Source: Propionimicrobium sp. PCR01-08-3 (lineage in GTDB: Bacteria; Actinomycetota; Actinomycetes; Propionibacteriales; Propionibacteriaceae). From it: DNA of 64,000 nucleotides. Shown in pieces: positions 17,192-24,863 of the stretch. The position numbers and the translations under genes are program-made. The notes beneath the pieces were generated by a model. The model was not told the origin of the DNA, did no database searches, and saw nothing but the letters and a program-made list of their open reading frames with translations. The stretch spans positions 1,815,482 to 1,879,481 of the forward strand of contig NZ_CP127390.1 in NCBI RefSeq assembly GCF_030286045.1, written 5' to 3'. Each line of letters starts with the position of its first letter. Positions within the stretch are counted from its first letter, which is position 1.

Positions 17192-18436
17192 TTACACACT
17201 TAGGGCTGACATACTTCGGGCGGCCGCGAATGCCTCGACCGGCGCGGTCCGCAACTCGGCGGATTCTTCGTATTGGCGAGCCGACCCCGAGCCTCGTTGC
17301 AAGCACGGCTGCCAGACGGGCATGTCACCCAGTTCGAAGGCCCACACCACATTGACGAGATCTACCGGGTCATCCAGATCGGCGTTCGTGATGTCGCTGA
17401 ATCGACGCAGCCGATAGCGCAGGGTGTTGACATGCAGGTTGAGTTCGCGAGCGGCATCGGTGTAGTTGCAGTGATGTGCGAGGTAGTTGCGAACCGTCAC
17501 CTCGAGGTCGGCGCCGAAGGCTCCCCGCCCACGCAGCGGATCGAGGAAGCGATGCCGCAACGTCCGGTTGACTTCGGGCTGCGCCACCGCCGCGACCTGC
17601 CACCCCAGTTCGCCGAGGGTGTGCACTCCTGCCAGGCCGCGGTATGACGCCAAATGGGCCACGCGATCGGCAATCGTGAACGACTGCGCGACATCCGACA
17701 GCGGCCGCAGCGGCCCCATCCCCGCCACGGCCCCATCACCGACCTGAGGGGCTTTCGCCACCACCCCGATACATTCACCGTTCACAGCCGCCAAGAAGCC
17801 CCGGCGCATCGGCATGCCTCCTGAAGACTCCAGGTTCTGCACGCTCAGCGACGCCCCGGGCCTGGCCAGCACCCTTATCGCCGCGTAATCGGCGTCCACA
17901 TCGAGCGGCAACGACCGCAACTCGCTCGGAGCGGCTCTTCCGGTGACCAGCCGACGTACCAGCAATGTTCGTTGCTGCGTGTCGAGCTGCGCCTGCTGGC
18001 GATTGAGGTCGTCGTACAGCTTCACCACGCGTTCCGATATCGCGTCACCCAGGCGCCACAGGCAGTCCGAGCCGTGCATCGCGTCATCACCATCTGCGCC
18101 GAGATCCGCGCACACCCGGAGGAAATGCTGGTTGACATGCCCCACACACTGTGCGAACTCGCGCACCGCGTCCTCGGTCGGCACTGCGTCGCGGTATCGC
18201 TGCTGAATGATCTGCGAAACCAAGTCCAAGCCTTCGGCGTCGAGATAGGAATGTCCTTGCCGAAGCGCCCGAAAGACCATGACCAAGGTGCGATGAACGC
18301 TCACGAACAGTGCCTCGTCGCCGGCCTCGCCATCCGGCTCACGTCCCTCGCGGACCACGTCAGTGACCCTCTTCGACAGAATCGGCAGATCGCTGCCCAA
18401 CCGCACCAGCACCTGTTCCAAACGTGATTCGTTCAT
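17192..18436 (-). CDS. PucR-type helix-turn-helix transcriptional regulator
   Basis: 414 residues. The C-terminal PucR-type HTH is clear: VRNYLAHHCNYTDAARELNLHVNTLRYRLRRFSDITNADLDDP. The N-terminal ~290 residues have no family I can name with certainty and probably sense a ligand. PucR/CdaR-like regulators generally activate catabolic operons for purines, sugar acids or carboxylates. The ATG used here follows GGGAG by about six bases; an in-frame ATG four codons earlier lacks a ribosome binding site. Its position between the CoA-transferase operon and a divergent permease gene makes it the likely regulator of both. Confidence 0.85.
   Translation of the reverse strand: MNESRLEQVLVRLGSDLPILSKRVTDVVREGREPDGEAGDEALFVSVHRTLVMVFRALRQGHSYLDAEGLDLVSQIIQQRYRDAVPTEDAVREFAQCVGHVNQHFLRVCADLGADGDDAMHGSDCLWRLGDAISERVVKLYDDLNRQQAQLDTQQRTLLVRRLVTGRAAPSELRSLPLDVDADYAAIRVLARPGASLSVQNLESSGGMPMRRGFLAAVNGECIGVVAKAPQVGDGAVAGMGPLRPLSDVAQSFTIADRVAHLASYRGLAGVHTLGELGWQVAAVAQPEVNRTLRHRFLDPLRGRGAFGADLEVTVRNYLAHHCNYTDAARELNLHVNTLRYRLRRFSDITNADLDDPVDLVNVVWAFELGDMPVWQPCLQRGSGSARQYEESAELRTAPVEAFAAARSMSALSV
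17222..17243. repeat. Element shared with the MaoC/dehydrogenase gap, copy 2
   Basis: GGCCGCGAATG, two bases, TCGACCGGC, within the last codons of the regulator gene. See the copy at 14794-14818. Confidence 0.35.
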
Positions 18437-18796
18437 TTCGACTCCCATGTCGTTGAACCCAACGGTCCGGTGTCAATTGTTGTCCATCCGGACAAGACGC
18501 ACAAGCATTTTGTAACTATCTCTACAGCTTTTTGTCAGCCTGATTCTGGCTTGCCGTTCTTTCTCTTGACAAATCAGGAACCAGCGTTGCACGATCGGCA
18601 TGCACGACCACGCCAGACGTCGTCGCGGAGCACTCACTACAGCAGCACGGTCAAAGGAGCCGGCCGACTTGAGTGAGGCATTCGGAACCAACGAAACGAT
18701 ATCCGTATGCCCGTGCTCCGCCAATGCAACCAGAAAGGGAGCCCGTACTATGCACCGGCAAACCAAAGACATTGCAGTCAGAGGAAATTAGAAACC
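18437..18796. promoter_or_regulatory. Divergent intergenic region between the regulator and permease genes
   Basis: 360 bases with no credible gene. It contains the inverted repeat TTGTCC-N4-GGACAA at 18480-18495, close to the regulator start, and TTGACA at 18566-18571 as a candidate -35 box towards the permease (the matching -10 is weak). A long untranslated leader of roughly 200 bases would result. AGAGGAAA about ten bases before the permease ATG is its ribosome binding site. Confidence 0.45.
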
Positions 18797-20224
18797 ATGG
18801 ATCTCGTCCATCTCGCAGTCATTCTTGGAGCCCTGGCTTTTCTGATCGTCATGGCTTACCGGGGCCATAGCGTCATCTTGATGGCGCCCATAGCTGCCTT
18901 ACTCGCGGTCGTCCTGACCGAACCAACCAAAGTGCTTCCGGTCTACACGAACCTTTTCATGGTCCGGATGGCATTCTTCGTCCAAAACTATTTCCCGATT
19001 TTCATGCTCGGCGCATTGTTCGGGAAGATGATGGAGATCTCCGGATTCGCCAAATCGATCGCTTCGGCGGTCGTCAGGGTCGTCGGCGAGAAGTTCACGA
19101 TCATGGCGATCGTCCTGGTGGGCGCCATCCTCACCTATGGTGGCGTGTCGATGTTCGTCGCCGTCTTCGCCGTCTATCCCTTCGCTGCCGAAATGTTCAA
19201 GGAGTCGGATATCCCCAAGCGGCTGATCCCGGCGACCATCGGTCTGGGTGTCTTCGCCTTCACCATGGACGCCCTGCCGGGCACCCCGCAGATCCAGAAC
19301 ATCATCCCCACCACCTTCTTCGGGACGACCGCATTCTCGGCTCCGATCCTCGGCATCTTCGGTTCGCTGTTCGTCTTCGTCGTCGGAATGCTGTACCTCG
19401 AATGGCGGCGCCGCACCGCCAAGGCCGCCGGAGAAGGCTACGGCTCTGGGCACCTCAATGAGCCGGTCATCGCCACCACCACCGACAAACTTGTTCACCC
19501 ACTGATAGCCGCCCTCCCGCTGGTCCTGGTCTGGGTCGCCAATCTCGTCTTCACCAAGACGCTGCCGAGCCTCTTCCCCGATGTCGTGGAGTTTCAGAAC
19601 ACCTCCGTCCCGGCCAAGAACGCTGATCCGGAAAGTCTGATCACCTCGGTGACCATCTCCGGCGCGGTGGCTACCTGGGCATTGATCATCGGCTTGGTTC
19701 TCGGCATCGTGACGATCTTCATCATCGGACGCAAGCAGGTCACCGCATCATTCATCCCGAGCAGTAAGGACGCCATCGCAGGGTCTCTGCTCGCCAACTT
19801 GAATACGGCATCCGAGTTCGGCTTCGCGGGCGTCATAGCCTCGCTTCCCGGCTTCAAAGTGGCCGCGGACGCGTTGCTGTCGATCCCGAATCCGCTGTTG
19901 AGCGAAGCAGTCACGGTCAACGTGCTGGCCGGCGTCACCGGATCGGCATCGGGTGGATTGAGCATGGCCCTCGGCGCGATGGGCGATCACTTCATCGACA
20001 TGGCCAACGACTCCGGGATCCCGCTGGACGTCATGCACCGCATTGCCTCCATGGCCGCGGGCGGCATGGATACTTTGCCTCACAACGGCGCCATCATCAC
20101 CGTGCTCGCCGTCACCGGATTGACTCACCGGCAGTCGTACAAAGACATCTTCGCCATCACCTTGCTGAAGTGCCTCACTGCCTTCGTCACCATCGGTTTC
20201 TACTACCTGACGGGACTCGTCTGA
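18797..20224 (+). CDS. GntP family permease
   Basis: 475 residues with about twelve hydrophobic segments. GntP/CitMHS-superfamily features include MAPIAALLAVVLTEP, FPIFMLGALFGKMMEISG, GVSMFVAVFAVYPFAAEMF, TMDALPGTPQIQNIIPT and the C-terminal GSASGGLSMALGAM ... AAGGMDTLPHNGAIITVLAVTGLTHRQSY. Members import gluconate, other hydroxy acids and, in several bacteria, 3-hydroxybutyrate. Next to a CoA-transferase and hydratases, a hydroxybutyrate-like substrate is attractive but not proven. ATG chosen because the hydrophobic N-terminus starts there and AGAGGAAA precedes it. Confidence 0.88.
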   Translation: MDLVHLAVILGALAFLIVMAYRGHSVILMAPIAALLAVVLTEPTKVLPVYTNLFMVRMAFFVQNYFPIFMLGALFGKMMEISGFAKSIASAVVRVVGEKFTIMAIVLVGAILTYGGVSMFVAVFAVYPFAAEMFKESDIPKRLIPATIGLGVFAFTMDALPGTPQIQNIIPTTFFGTTAFSAPILGIFGSLFVFVVGMLYLEWRRRTAKAAGEGYGSGHLNEPVIATTTDKLVHPLIAALPLVLVWVANLVFTKTLPSLFPDVVEFQNTSVPAKNADPESLITSVTISGAVATWALIIGLVLGIVTIFIIGRKQVTASFIPSSKDAIAGSLLANLNTASEFGFAGVIASLPGFKVAADALLSIPNPLLSEAVTVNVLAGVTGSASGGLSMALGAMGDHFIDMANDSGIPLDVMHRIASMAAGGMDTLPHNGAIITVLAVTGLTHRQSYKDIFAITLLKCLTAFVTIGFYYLTGLV

Positions 20225-20267
20225 TCAGCAACGGCAACTGATCCGCAGTCATCAAGGAACGGGAGGT

Positions 20268-20300
20268 GCCCGTCCGAGTTCGCCGCTCGGGCGGGCATTT
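20268..20300 (+). terminator. Rho-independent-like terminator of the permease gene
   Basis: Eleven-base stem with one mismatch (GCCCGTCCGAG and CTCGGGCGGGC), seven-base loop, followed by ATTTCT, 44 bases after the permease stop. Confidence 0.7.
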
Positions 20301-20497
20301 CTCGGCGTATACTCCCTGCCGAGAACCGATGCGGTCATAATTCACGATTCAGCCCAAGACCAGGGCACCCTGCGCCATGATGAAGAATCGACACGTCGAG
20401 CGGCGATCTCTATTCCTCGCTGTTGCACGCGATCATGGTCGAAGCCAAGGCATCCGATCGCCGAAGCAGCACCCAACGACTGATTCCCCGGATATCC

Positions 20498-22186
20498 TCA
20501 GACGGCGATGACCACGGGAACGATCATGGGACGGCTGCGGTAGGTGCGCGAGACCCAGCGTCCGATCACACGGCGAACGCTTTGCTGCAATCGGTGCGGG
20601 TCGTCGACCCCATCGGCCAGCCCCTGCTCCAGGGCACGTCTGATCTCCTCGGTGACCGAGTCGAAGATCGATGCGTCCTCCAAGAAGCCCCGCGCGCTGA
20701 TATCGGGCCCGGCGACGATGGTCTGGGAACGCAGGTCGACGGCCACAATCACCGAGATGAAGCCTTCTTCGCCCAAAATCCGACGATCGGTGAGCGAGGT
20801 CTCGGTGACGTCGCCGACGGTCGTGCCGTCGACAAAGATATAGGACGCGTCCACTCGTCCGGTGCGCTTGGCCACGCCCTTCGCCAGATCGATGACATCG
20901 CCGTCTTCGGCCACGATCGTGTGGTCGGCCGGGATTCCGGTCTGCTGGGCGAGCTTCGCGTTCGCCACGAGATGCCTGGCCTCGCCGTGAACCGGCAGCG
21001 CGTTGCGCGGCCTGACCACGTTGTAGGTGTAGAGCAACTCCCCCGCACTGGCGTGCCCCGAGGTGTGCACGAGCGCGTTCCCCTTGTGCACGACCGTGAC
21101 CCCGAGCCTGGTCAGTCCGTTGATCACGCGGTAAACCGAATTCTCGTTGCCCGGAATCAGCGAGGACGCCAGCAGCACGGTGTCACCCTGACCGACCTGG
21201 ACGATGGGGTGCTCACGGTTGGCCATCCGGGCCAGCGCGGACAGCGGCTCGCCTTGCGAACCGGTCGAGATGATCACAACCTTTTCGTCCGGATAGCGCT
21301 CGATGTCGTTCAACTCGATCAAGGTACCGCCGGGCACCTTGAGGTACCCGAGTTCCTGCGCGGTGCCCATATTGCGCACCATTGAGCGTCCGACATAAAC
21401 GACCTTGCGGCCATGCCGCACGGCGAGATTGAGAATCTGCTGCACCCGGTGCACGTGCGAGGCGAAGCATGCCACCACAAGTTTCTGGGTGGCCTGGTTG
21501 AAGACCCGTTCGAGGGCAGGCTCGATGTCTTTTTCGGGAAGCGTGAAGCCTGCGACGTCCGCGTTCGTCGAATCGGCCATCAGCAGATCGACGCCGCGCT
21601 CATCGTTCGACAACCGGGCGAATCCACGCAGGTCGGTGATCCGGTGATCCAACGGAATCTGATCCATCTTGAAGTCACCGGTGTGCAGCACGATGCCCGC
21701 GGTGGTCTTGATCGCGACCGCTAACGCGTCCGGAATGGAGTGGTTGACGGCGAAGAACTCCAGCTCGAATTCGTCCAGCTGCACGGTCTCGCCTTCGACA
21801 ACCGTGTGATACATCGCGGTGTCGCGCAGCCGATGCTCGCGCAGCTTGCCGTCGACAAACGCCAGCGTCAACTTGCTGCCGTACAGCGGGATGTCCTGGC
21901 GGCGGCGCAACAGATACGGCACGCCGCCGATGTGGTCCTCATGGCCATGAGTCAGCACGAGCCCGACGATGTCGTCCATCCGGTCGTCCAGATAATCCAG
22001 GCCGGGCAGGATCAGATCGACGCCCGGCTGGTCGTCCTCGGGGAACAGGACGCCACAGTCGACCACCAGCACCTTGCCGTTGATCTCGAAGGCGGTCATG
22101 TTGCGGCCGATATCACCGAGCCCGCCGAGGGGGATGATTCGTAACGTGTCGGGGGCAAGCCTGGGCGGCATCTGAAGAGCACTCAT
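20498..22186 (-). CDS. rnj: Ribonuclease J
   Basis: 562 residues, full length. RNase J is a metallo-beta-lactamase-fold endonuclease and 5'-3' exonuclease that processes mRNA and rRNA. Metal motif LTHGHEDHIGGVPYLL, plus NHSIPDALAVAIKT, TGDFKMDQ, MADSTNADVAG, the beta-CASP portion CFASHVHRVQQI and STGSQGEP, and the HTSGHASAGE motif. A TAGGAT box lies about ten bases upstream of the ATG, so the leader is very short. In many actinobacteria rnj follows dapA near dapB; here the cobalamin locus lies between rnj and dapB. Confidence 0.96.
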   Translation of the reverse strand: MSALQMPPRLAPDTLRIIPLGGLGDIGRNMTAFEINGKVLVVDCGVLFPEDDQPGVDLILPGLDYLDDRMDDIVGLVLTHGHEDHIGGVPYLLRRRQDIPLYGSKLTLAFVDGKLREHRLRDTAMYHTVVEGETVQLDEFELEFFAVNHSIPDALAVAIKTTAGIVLHTGDFKMDQIPLDHRITDLRGFARLSNDERGVDLLMADSTNADVAGFTLPEKDIEPALERVFNQATQKLVVACFASHVHRVQQILNLAVRHGRKVVYVGRSMVRNMGTAQELGYLKVPGGTLIELNDIERYPDEKVVIISTGSQGEPLSALARMANREHPIVQVGQGDTVLLASSLIPGNENSVYRVINGLTRLGVTVVHKGNALVHTSGHASAGELLYTYNVVRPRNALPVHGEARHLVANAKLAQQTGIPADHTIVAEDGDVIDLAKGVAKRTGRVDASYIFVDGTTVGDVTETSLTDRRILGEEGFISVIVAVDLRSQTIVAGPDISARGFLEDASIFDSVTEEIRRALEQGLADGVDDPHRLQQSVRRVIGRWVSRTYRSRPMIVPVVIAV

Positions 22187-22531
22187 ATCGTGATTATCCT
22201 AACCGTATTCGTCTTCGTGCGCCTTATCCCGGCGCCTCGGTGGCCGGACTCAGTGCCAACCGATTCCGCTGCGATAGATCGGTTCCAGCCAGTACACCGA
22301 CGTGTGTGTACTGCGAGCGACCAAACACAGTGACCGGGCCGAAAGATATGGGCATTCTTCCTTGCCCGTTCGGGCCGACTGAGATTGTCGACGAGTGTGT
22401 TTGAAGTGATCGAGGGTGCCGACCGGAGACGGGAATCATGCCGCCCGGGTCTGCTGCACCCAGCAGCTTTCAGGGTTCATCCGCGCCTACGCTGATAGTG
22501 TGTCCATCGGGCCCGGGCCAAAGGATTCTTT
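22187..22531. promoter_or_regulatory. Divergent intergenic region between rnj and the first BtuF-like gene
   Basis: 345 bases without a credible gene. On the minus strand TAGGAT (22196-22201 as its complement) is a likely -10 for rnj. An 8-base inverted repeat CAGTACAC...GTGTACTG with an 8-base loop lies at 22290-22313, and an AACCGAT/ATCGGTT pair lies just before it. No cobalamin riboswitch is visible here, unlike the region before the second BtuF-like gene. Confidence 0.4.
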
Positions 22532-23485
22532 GTGTTGCACTCAATTTCTACCCGATCTGTCAGCGCCATCATCGGTCTCATCGTGCTGAGCGTGATGTTG
22601 GCCGCATGCGGCTCGCCGAGCGACGCGGCGTCGGCATCGGCCAGCGCGGCACGGGGCTTCCCCATCGCGGTAATGACCGGTGGCTCCGATTCGGTAACAA
22701 CCGTGACGATCGAATCGCGGCCCACCCGCATCGTCTCGTTGAGCCCCAGCGCCACCGAGACGCTGTTCGCGATCGGCGCGGAGGACGAGGTTGTCGCCGT
22801 TGACAGCCAGTCCGATTATCCCGATGGCGTTCCGATCACCGGGCTGTCGGGCGCCCAGCCTGATGCTCAGGCGATCGCGAGCTATCGACCTGATCTGGTC
22901 GTGATGGCGCAGGAGGATTCCGAGGTCATCGCTGAACTTGCCCACGAAGGCGTCCCGACTTTGGTGTTGCCGCCGGCCGAGGAGCTTTCCGATGTCTATG
23001 ACCAGATCGAACGGCTCGGCTGGGCCACCGGCCGGCACCGTTCGGCGTCCGGTCTGATCTCCACCATGAAGTCCGCCATCACCTCTTACCTGGAGACTTC
23101 TCCCGACCTCGACGGAACCAGCTATTTTCTCGAGCTCGACCCGGATCTGACCACCACCTCCACGCAGACCTTTCTCGGCCGGCTCTACGGCCTGTTCGGC
23201 ATCACCAATATCGCAGATGATTCCGGCCAGCCGGGAGACCGGCCCCAGCTGTCTGATGAATACATCATCGAAACCGATCCCGATGTCATCTTCCTCGCCG
23301 ACGCGGGTTGCTGCGACGTGACCGCCGGCAAACTGGCCGAGCGTCCGGGTTGGGAAGGCCTGCAAGCGATTCAGAAAAACCAGGTTTTCACCGCAGACAC
23401 CGACATCGCGAACCGGTGGGGCCCGCGAGTAGTCGACTATGTGGGAATGATCAGCGGATATTTGGCCACCGTCGAGGACCGGTAG
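22532..23485 (+). CDS. Cobalamin-type ABC transporter substrate-binding lipoprotein, copy 1 (BtuF-like)
   Basis: 317 residues from a GTG start preceded by AAGGAT. A signal peptide ends in the lipobox LAAC, so it is a membrane-anchored lipoprotein. The periplasmic-binding-protein type III fold is recognised from RIVSLSPSATETLFAIGAEDEVVAVD, PDLVVMAQ, and IFLADAGCCDVTAGKLAERPGWEGLQAIQKNQVF. It is a close paralogue of the gene starting at 23901, with the same domain plan and the shared FLAD..CC.VTA motif. It lacks its own permease and ATPase and is not preceded by a riboswitch. Confidence 0.88.
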   Translation: MLHSISTRSVSAIIGLIVLSVMLAACGSPSDAASASASAARGFPIAVMTGGSDSVTTVTIESRPTRIVSLSPSATETLFAIGAEDEVVAVDSQSDYPDGVPITGLSGAQPDAQAIASYRPDLVVMAQEDSEVIAELAHEGVPTLVLPPAEELSDVYDQIERLGWATGRHRSASGLISTMKSAITSYLETSPDLDGTSYFLELDPDLTTTSTQTFLGRLYGLFGITNIADDSGQPGDRPQLSDEYIIETDPDVIFLADAGCCDVTAGKLAERPGWEGLQAIQKNQVFTADTDIANRWGPRVVDYVGMISGYLATVEDR

Positions 23486-23684
23486 CCGCCGGTTTCCGCT
23501 CACCGCGTACGAGCATGGCCGAAGCCACCGGTGCCGTCCTATTCGCGCCTTACCTGCGCCCAAGGGACCGATCCGGTTGCCAGATGGCTGTTCAGGCACT
23601 GGCGCTGTTCATCGTCGGCGTCGGCAGCAGGCGTCGACAGCAGACTCTTTCCCGGACATCAGGGGTCGGCTGTTATAGACTCTG

Positions 23685-23825
23685 TGTTGCTCTCGCATCG
23701 GCGGGAGTGTCGTGGGTTGCAGTGAAATCCGGTGAGAGCCCGGTGCTGTGCCGCAACTGTGAAGCCGATTCTTTCGGACGAGCCAGGACATCTGTCCACG
23801 ACCACGTTCTGTTCCTCGGACGAAG
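23685..23825 (+). ncRNA. Cobalamin riboswitch
   Basis: The conserved core is visible as GTGAAATCCGGTGAGAGCC, GCTGTGCCGCAACTGTGA and the B12-box region GAGCCAGGACATCTGTCC, in the order and spacing of adenosyl/methylcobalamin riboswitches. The outer ends are approximate because the P1 stem was not folded. It precedes the second BtuF-like gene and the btuC and btuD genes. These riboswitches turn expression down when cobalamin is plentiful. Confidence 0.92.
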
Positions 23826-23873
23826 GATGGTTCGTGCGTCAGGGCTTGTCTGCCCACTCGCCCGGCTGCTTCG

Positions 23874-23895
23874 TCCTCCGAGAGATACCGGAGGA
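23874..23895 (+). promoter_or_regulatory. Shine-Dalgarno-sequestering hairpin (riboswitch expression platform)
   Basis: TCCTCCG and CGGAGGA form a perfect 7-base stem with an 8-base loop. The right arm is the ribosome binding site, five bases before the TTG start of the second BtuF-like gene. This points to control at translation initiation, the usual mode in actinobacterial cobalamin riboswitches. Confidence 0.7.
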
Positions 23896-23900
23896 TTGTT

Positions 23901-24863
23901 TTGTTCCGCACTTCATCTGCACGATCGCCGCTCGCCGCTGCCGGCGCGCTGCTATTGACGGTGGCGTTGGCCGCATGTGGCGCACCGACCGATGCGACAT
24001 CTGCCAGCGGCTCCTCGGATGCCGCCGGAGGCTTCCCGGTCACCGTCACCAGTGGGACCTCTGATTCCACCACCACGGTCACCATCGATTCGCAGCCGGA
24101 AGCCATCGTTTCGTTGAGCCCGACCGCTACCGAATCGCTGTTCGCCATCGGAGCCGGCGAGCAGGTTGTCGCCGTCGACGATCAGTCGAACTACCCCGAA
24201 GAGGCTCCGGTCACCGACCTTTCCGGTTACCAGCCCAATGTCGAGGCCATCCTCAACTACTCCCCCGACCTCGTTGTGACCTCCAGCGATGATCCCGACA
24301 CCACTGCCAGCCTGGAGAACGCCGGCGTCCCGACACTCGTGCTTCCCTCGGCCACCAACCTTGATGAGGCCTACGACGAGATCGATCGGCTGGGTCAGGC
24401 AACCGGCAACGATGAGGCTGCCGATTCACTGGTCGAAGACATGCGTTCAAAGATCGAGGCCGCGGTGGCCGCCGCACCCGATGTGACCGATGCGACCTAT
24501 TTCCATGAATTGGATCCCACGCTTTTCACGGTTTCCAGCAACACCTTCCTCGGCGAGATCTACGGCCTGTTCGGTCTGCAGAGCATTGCGGACGCGTCCG
24601 ATGGCGATGACTATCCGCAGCTGTCGGAGGAGTACGTCGTCCAGGCCAACCCTGACGCGATCTTCCTCGCCGACGCGCAATGCTGCGGCGTGACCGCCGA
24701 CCAGGTGGCCGGACGCGCCGGTTGGAGTGAGGTGAGCGCCGTTCAGGACGACCATGTCTTCGTCGTCGACGCCGACATTGCGAGCCGCTGGGGCCCACGC
24801 ATCGTCGACTACGTCGAAGCAGTCGGAGAGTACGTCGCGGAGCTGAACCCCGATAAGGCATGA
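23901..24863 (+). CDS. btuF: Cobalamin ABC transporter substrate-binding lipoprotein, copy 2 (BtuF-like)
   Basis: 320 residues from a TTG start with GGAGGA five bases upstream. Signal peptide with lipobox LAAC, then an Ser/Ala/Thr-rich linker and the BtuF-like fold: AIVSLSPTATESLFAIGAGEQVVAVDDQSNYP, PDLVVTSSDDPDT, IFLADAQCCGVTADQVAGRAGW. It would capture corrinoids outside the membrane and deliver them to BtuCD. Its stop overlaps the btuC start by four bases. Regulation by the upstream cobalamin riboswitch supports the substrate assignment. Confidence 0.92.
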   Translation: MFRTSSARSPLAAAGALLLTVALAACGAPTDATSASGSSDAAGGFPVTVTSGTSDSTTTVTIDSQPEAIVSLSPTATESLFAIGAGEQVVAVDDQSNYPEEAPVTDLSGYQPNVEAILNYSPDLVVTSSDDPDTTASLENAGVPTLVLPSATNLDEAYDEIDRLGQATGNDEAADSLVEDMRSKIEAAVAAAPDVTDATYFHELDPTLFTVSSNTFLGEIYGLFGLQSIADASDGDDYPQLSEEYVVQANPDAIFLADAQCCGVTADQVAGRAGWSEVSAVQDDHVFVVDADIASRWGPRIVDYVEAVGEYVAELNPDKA

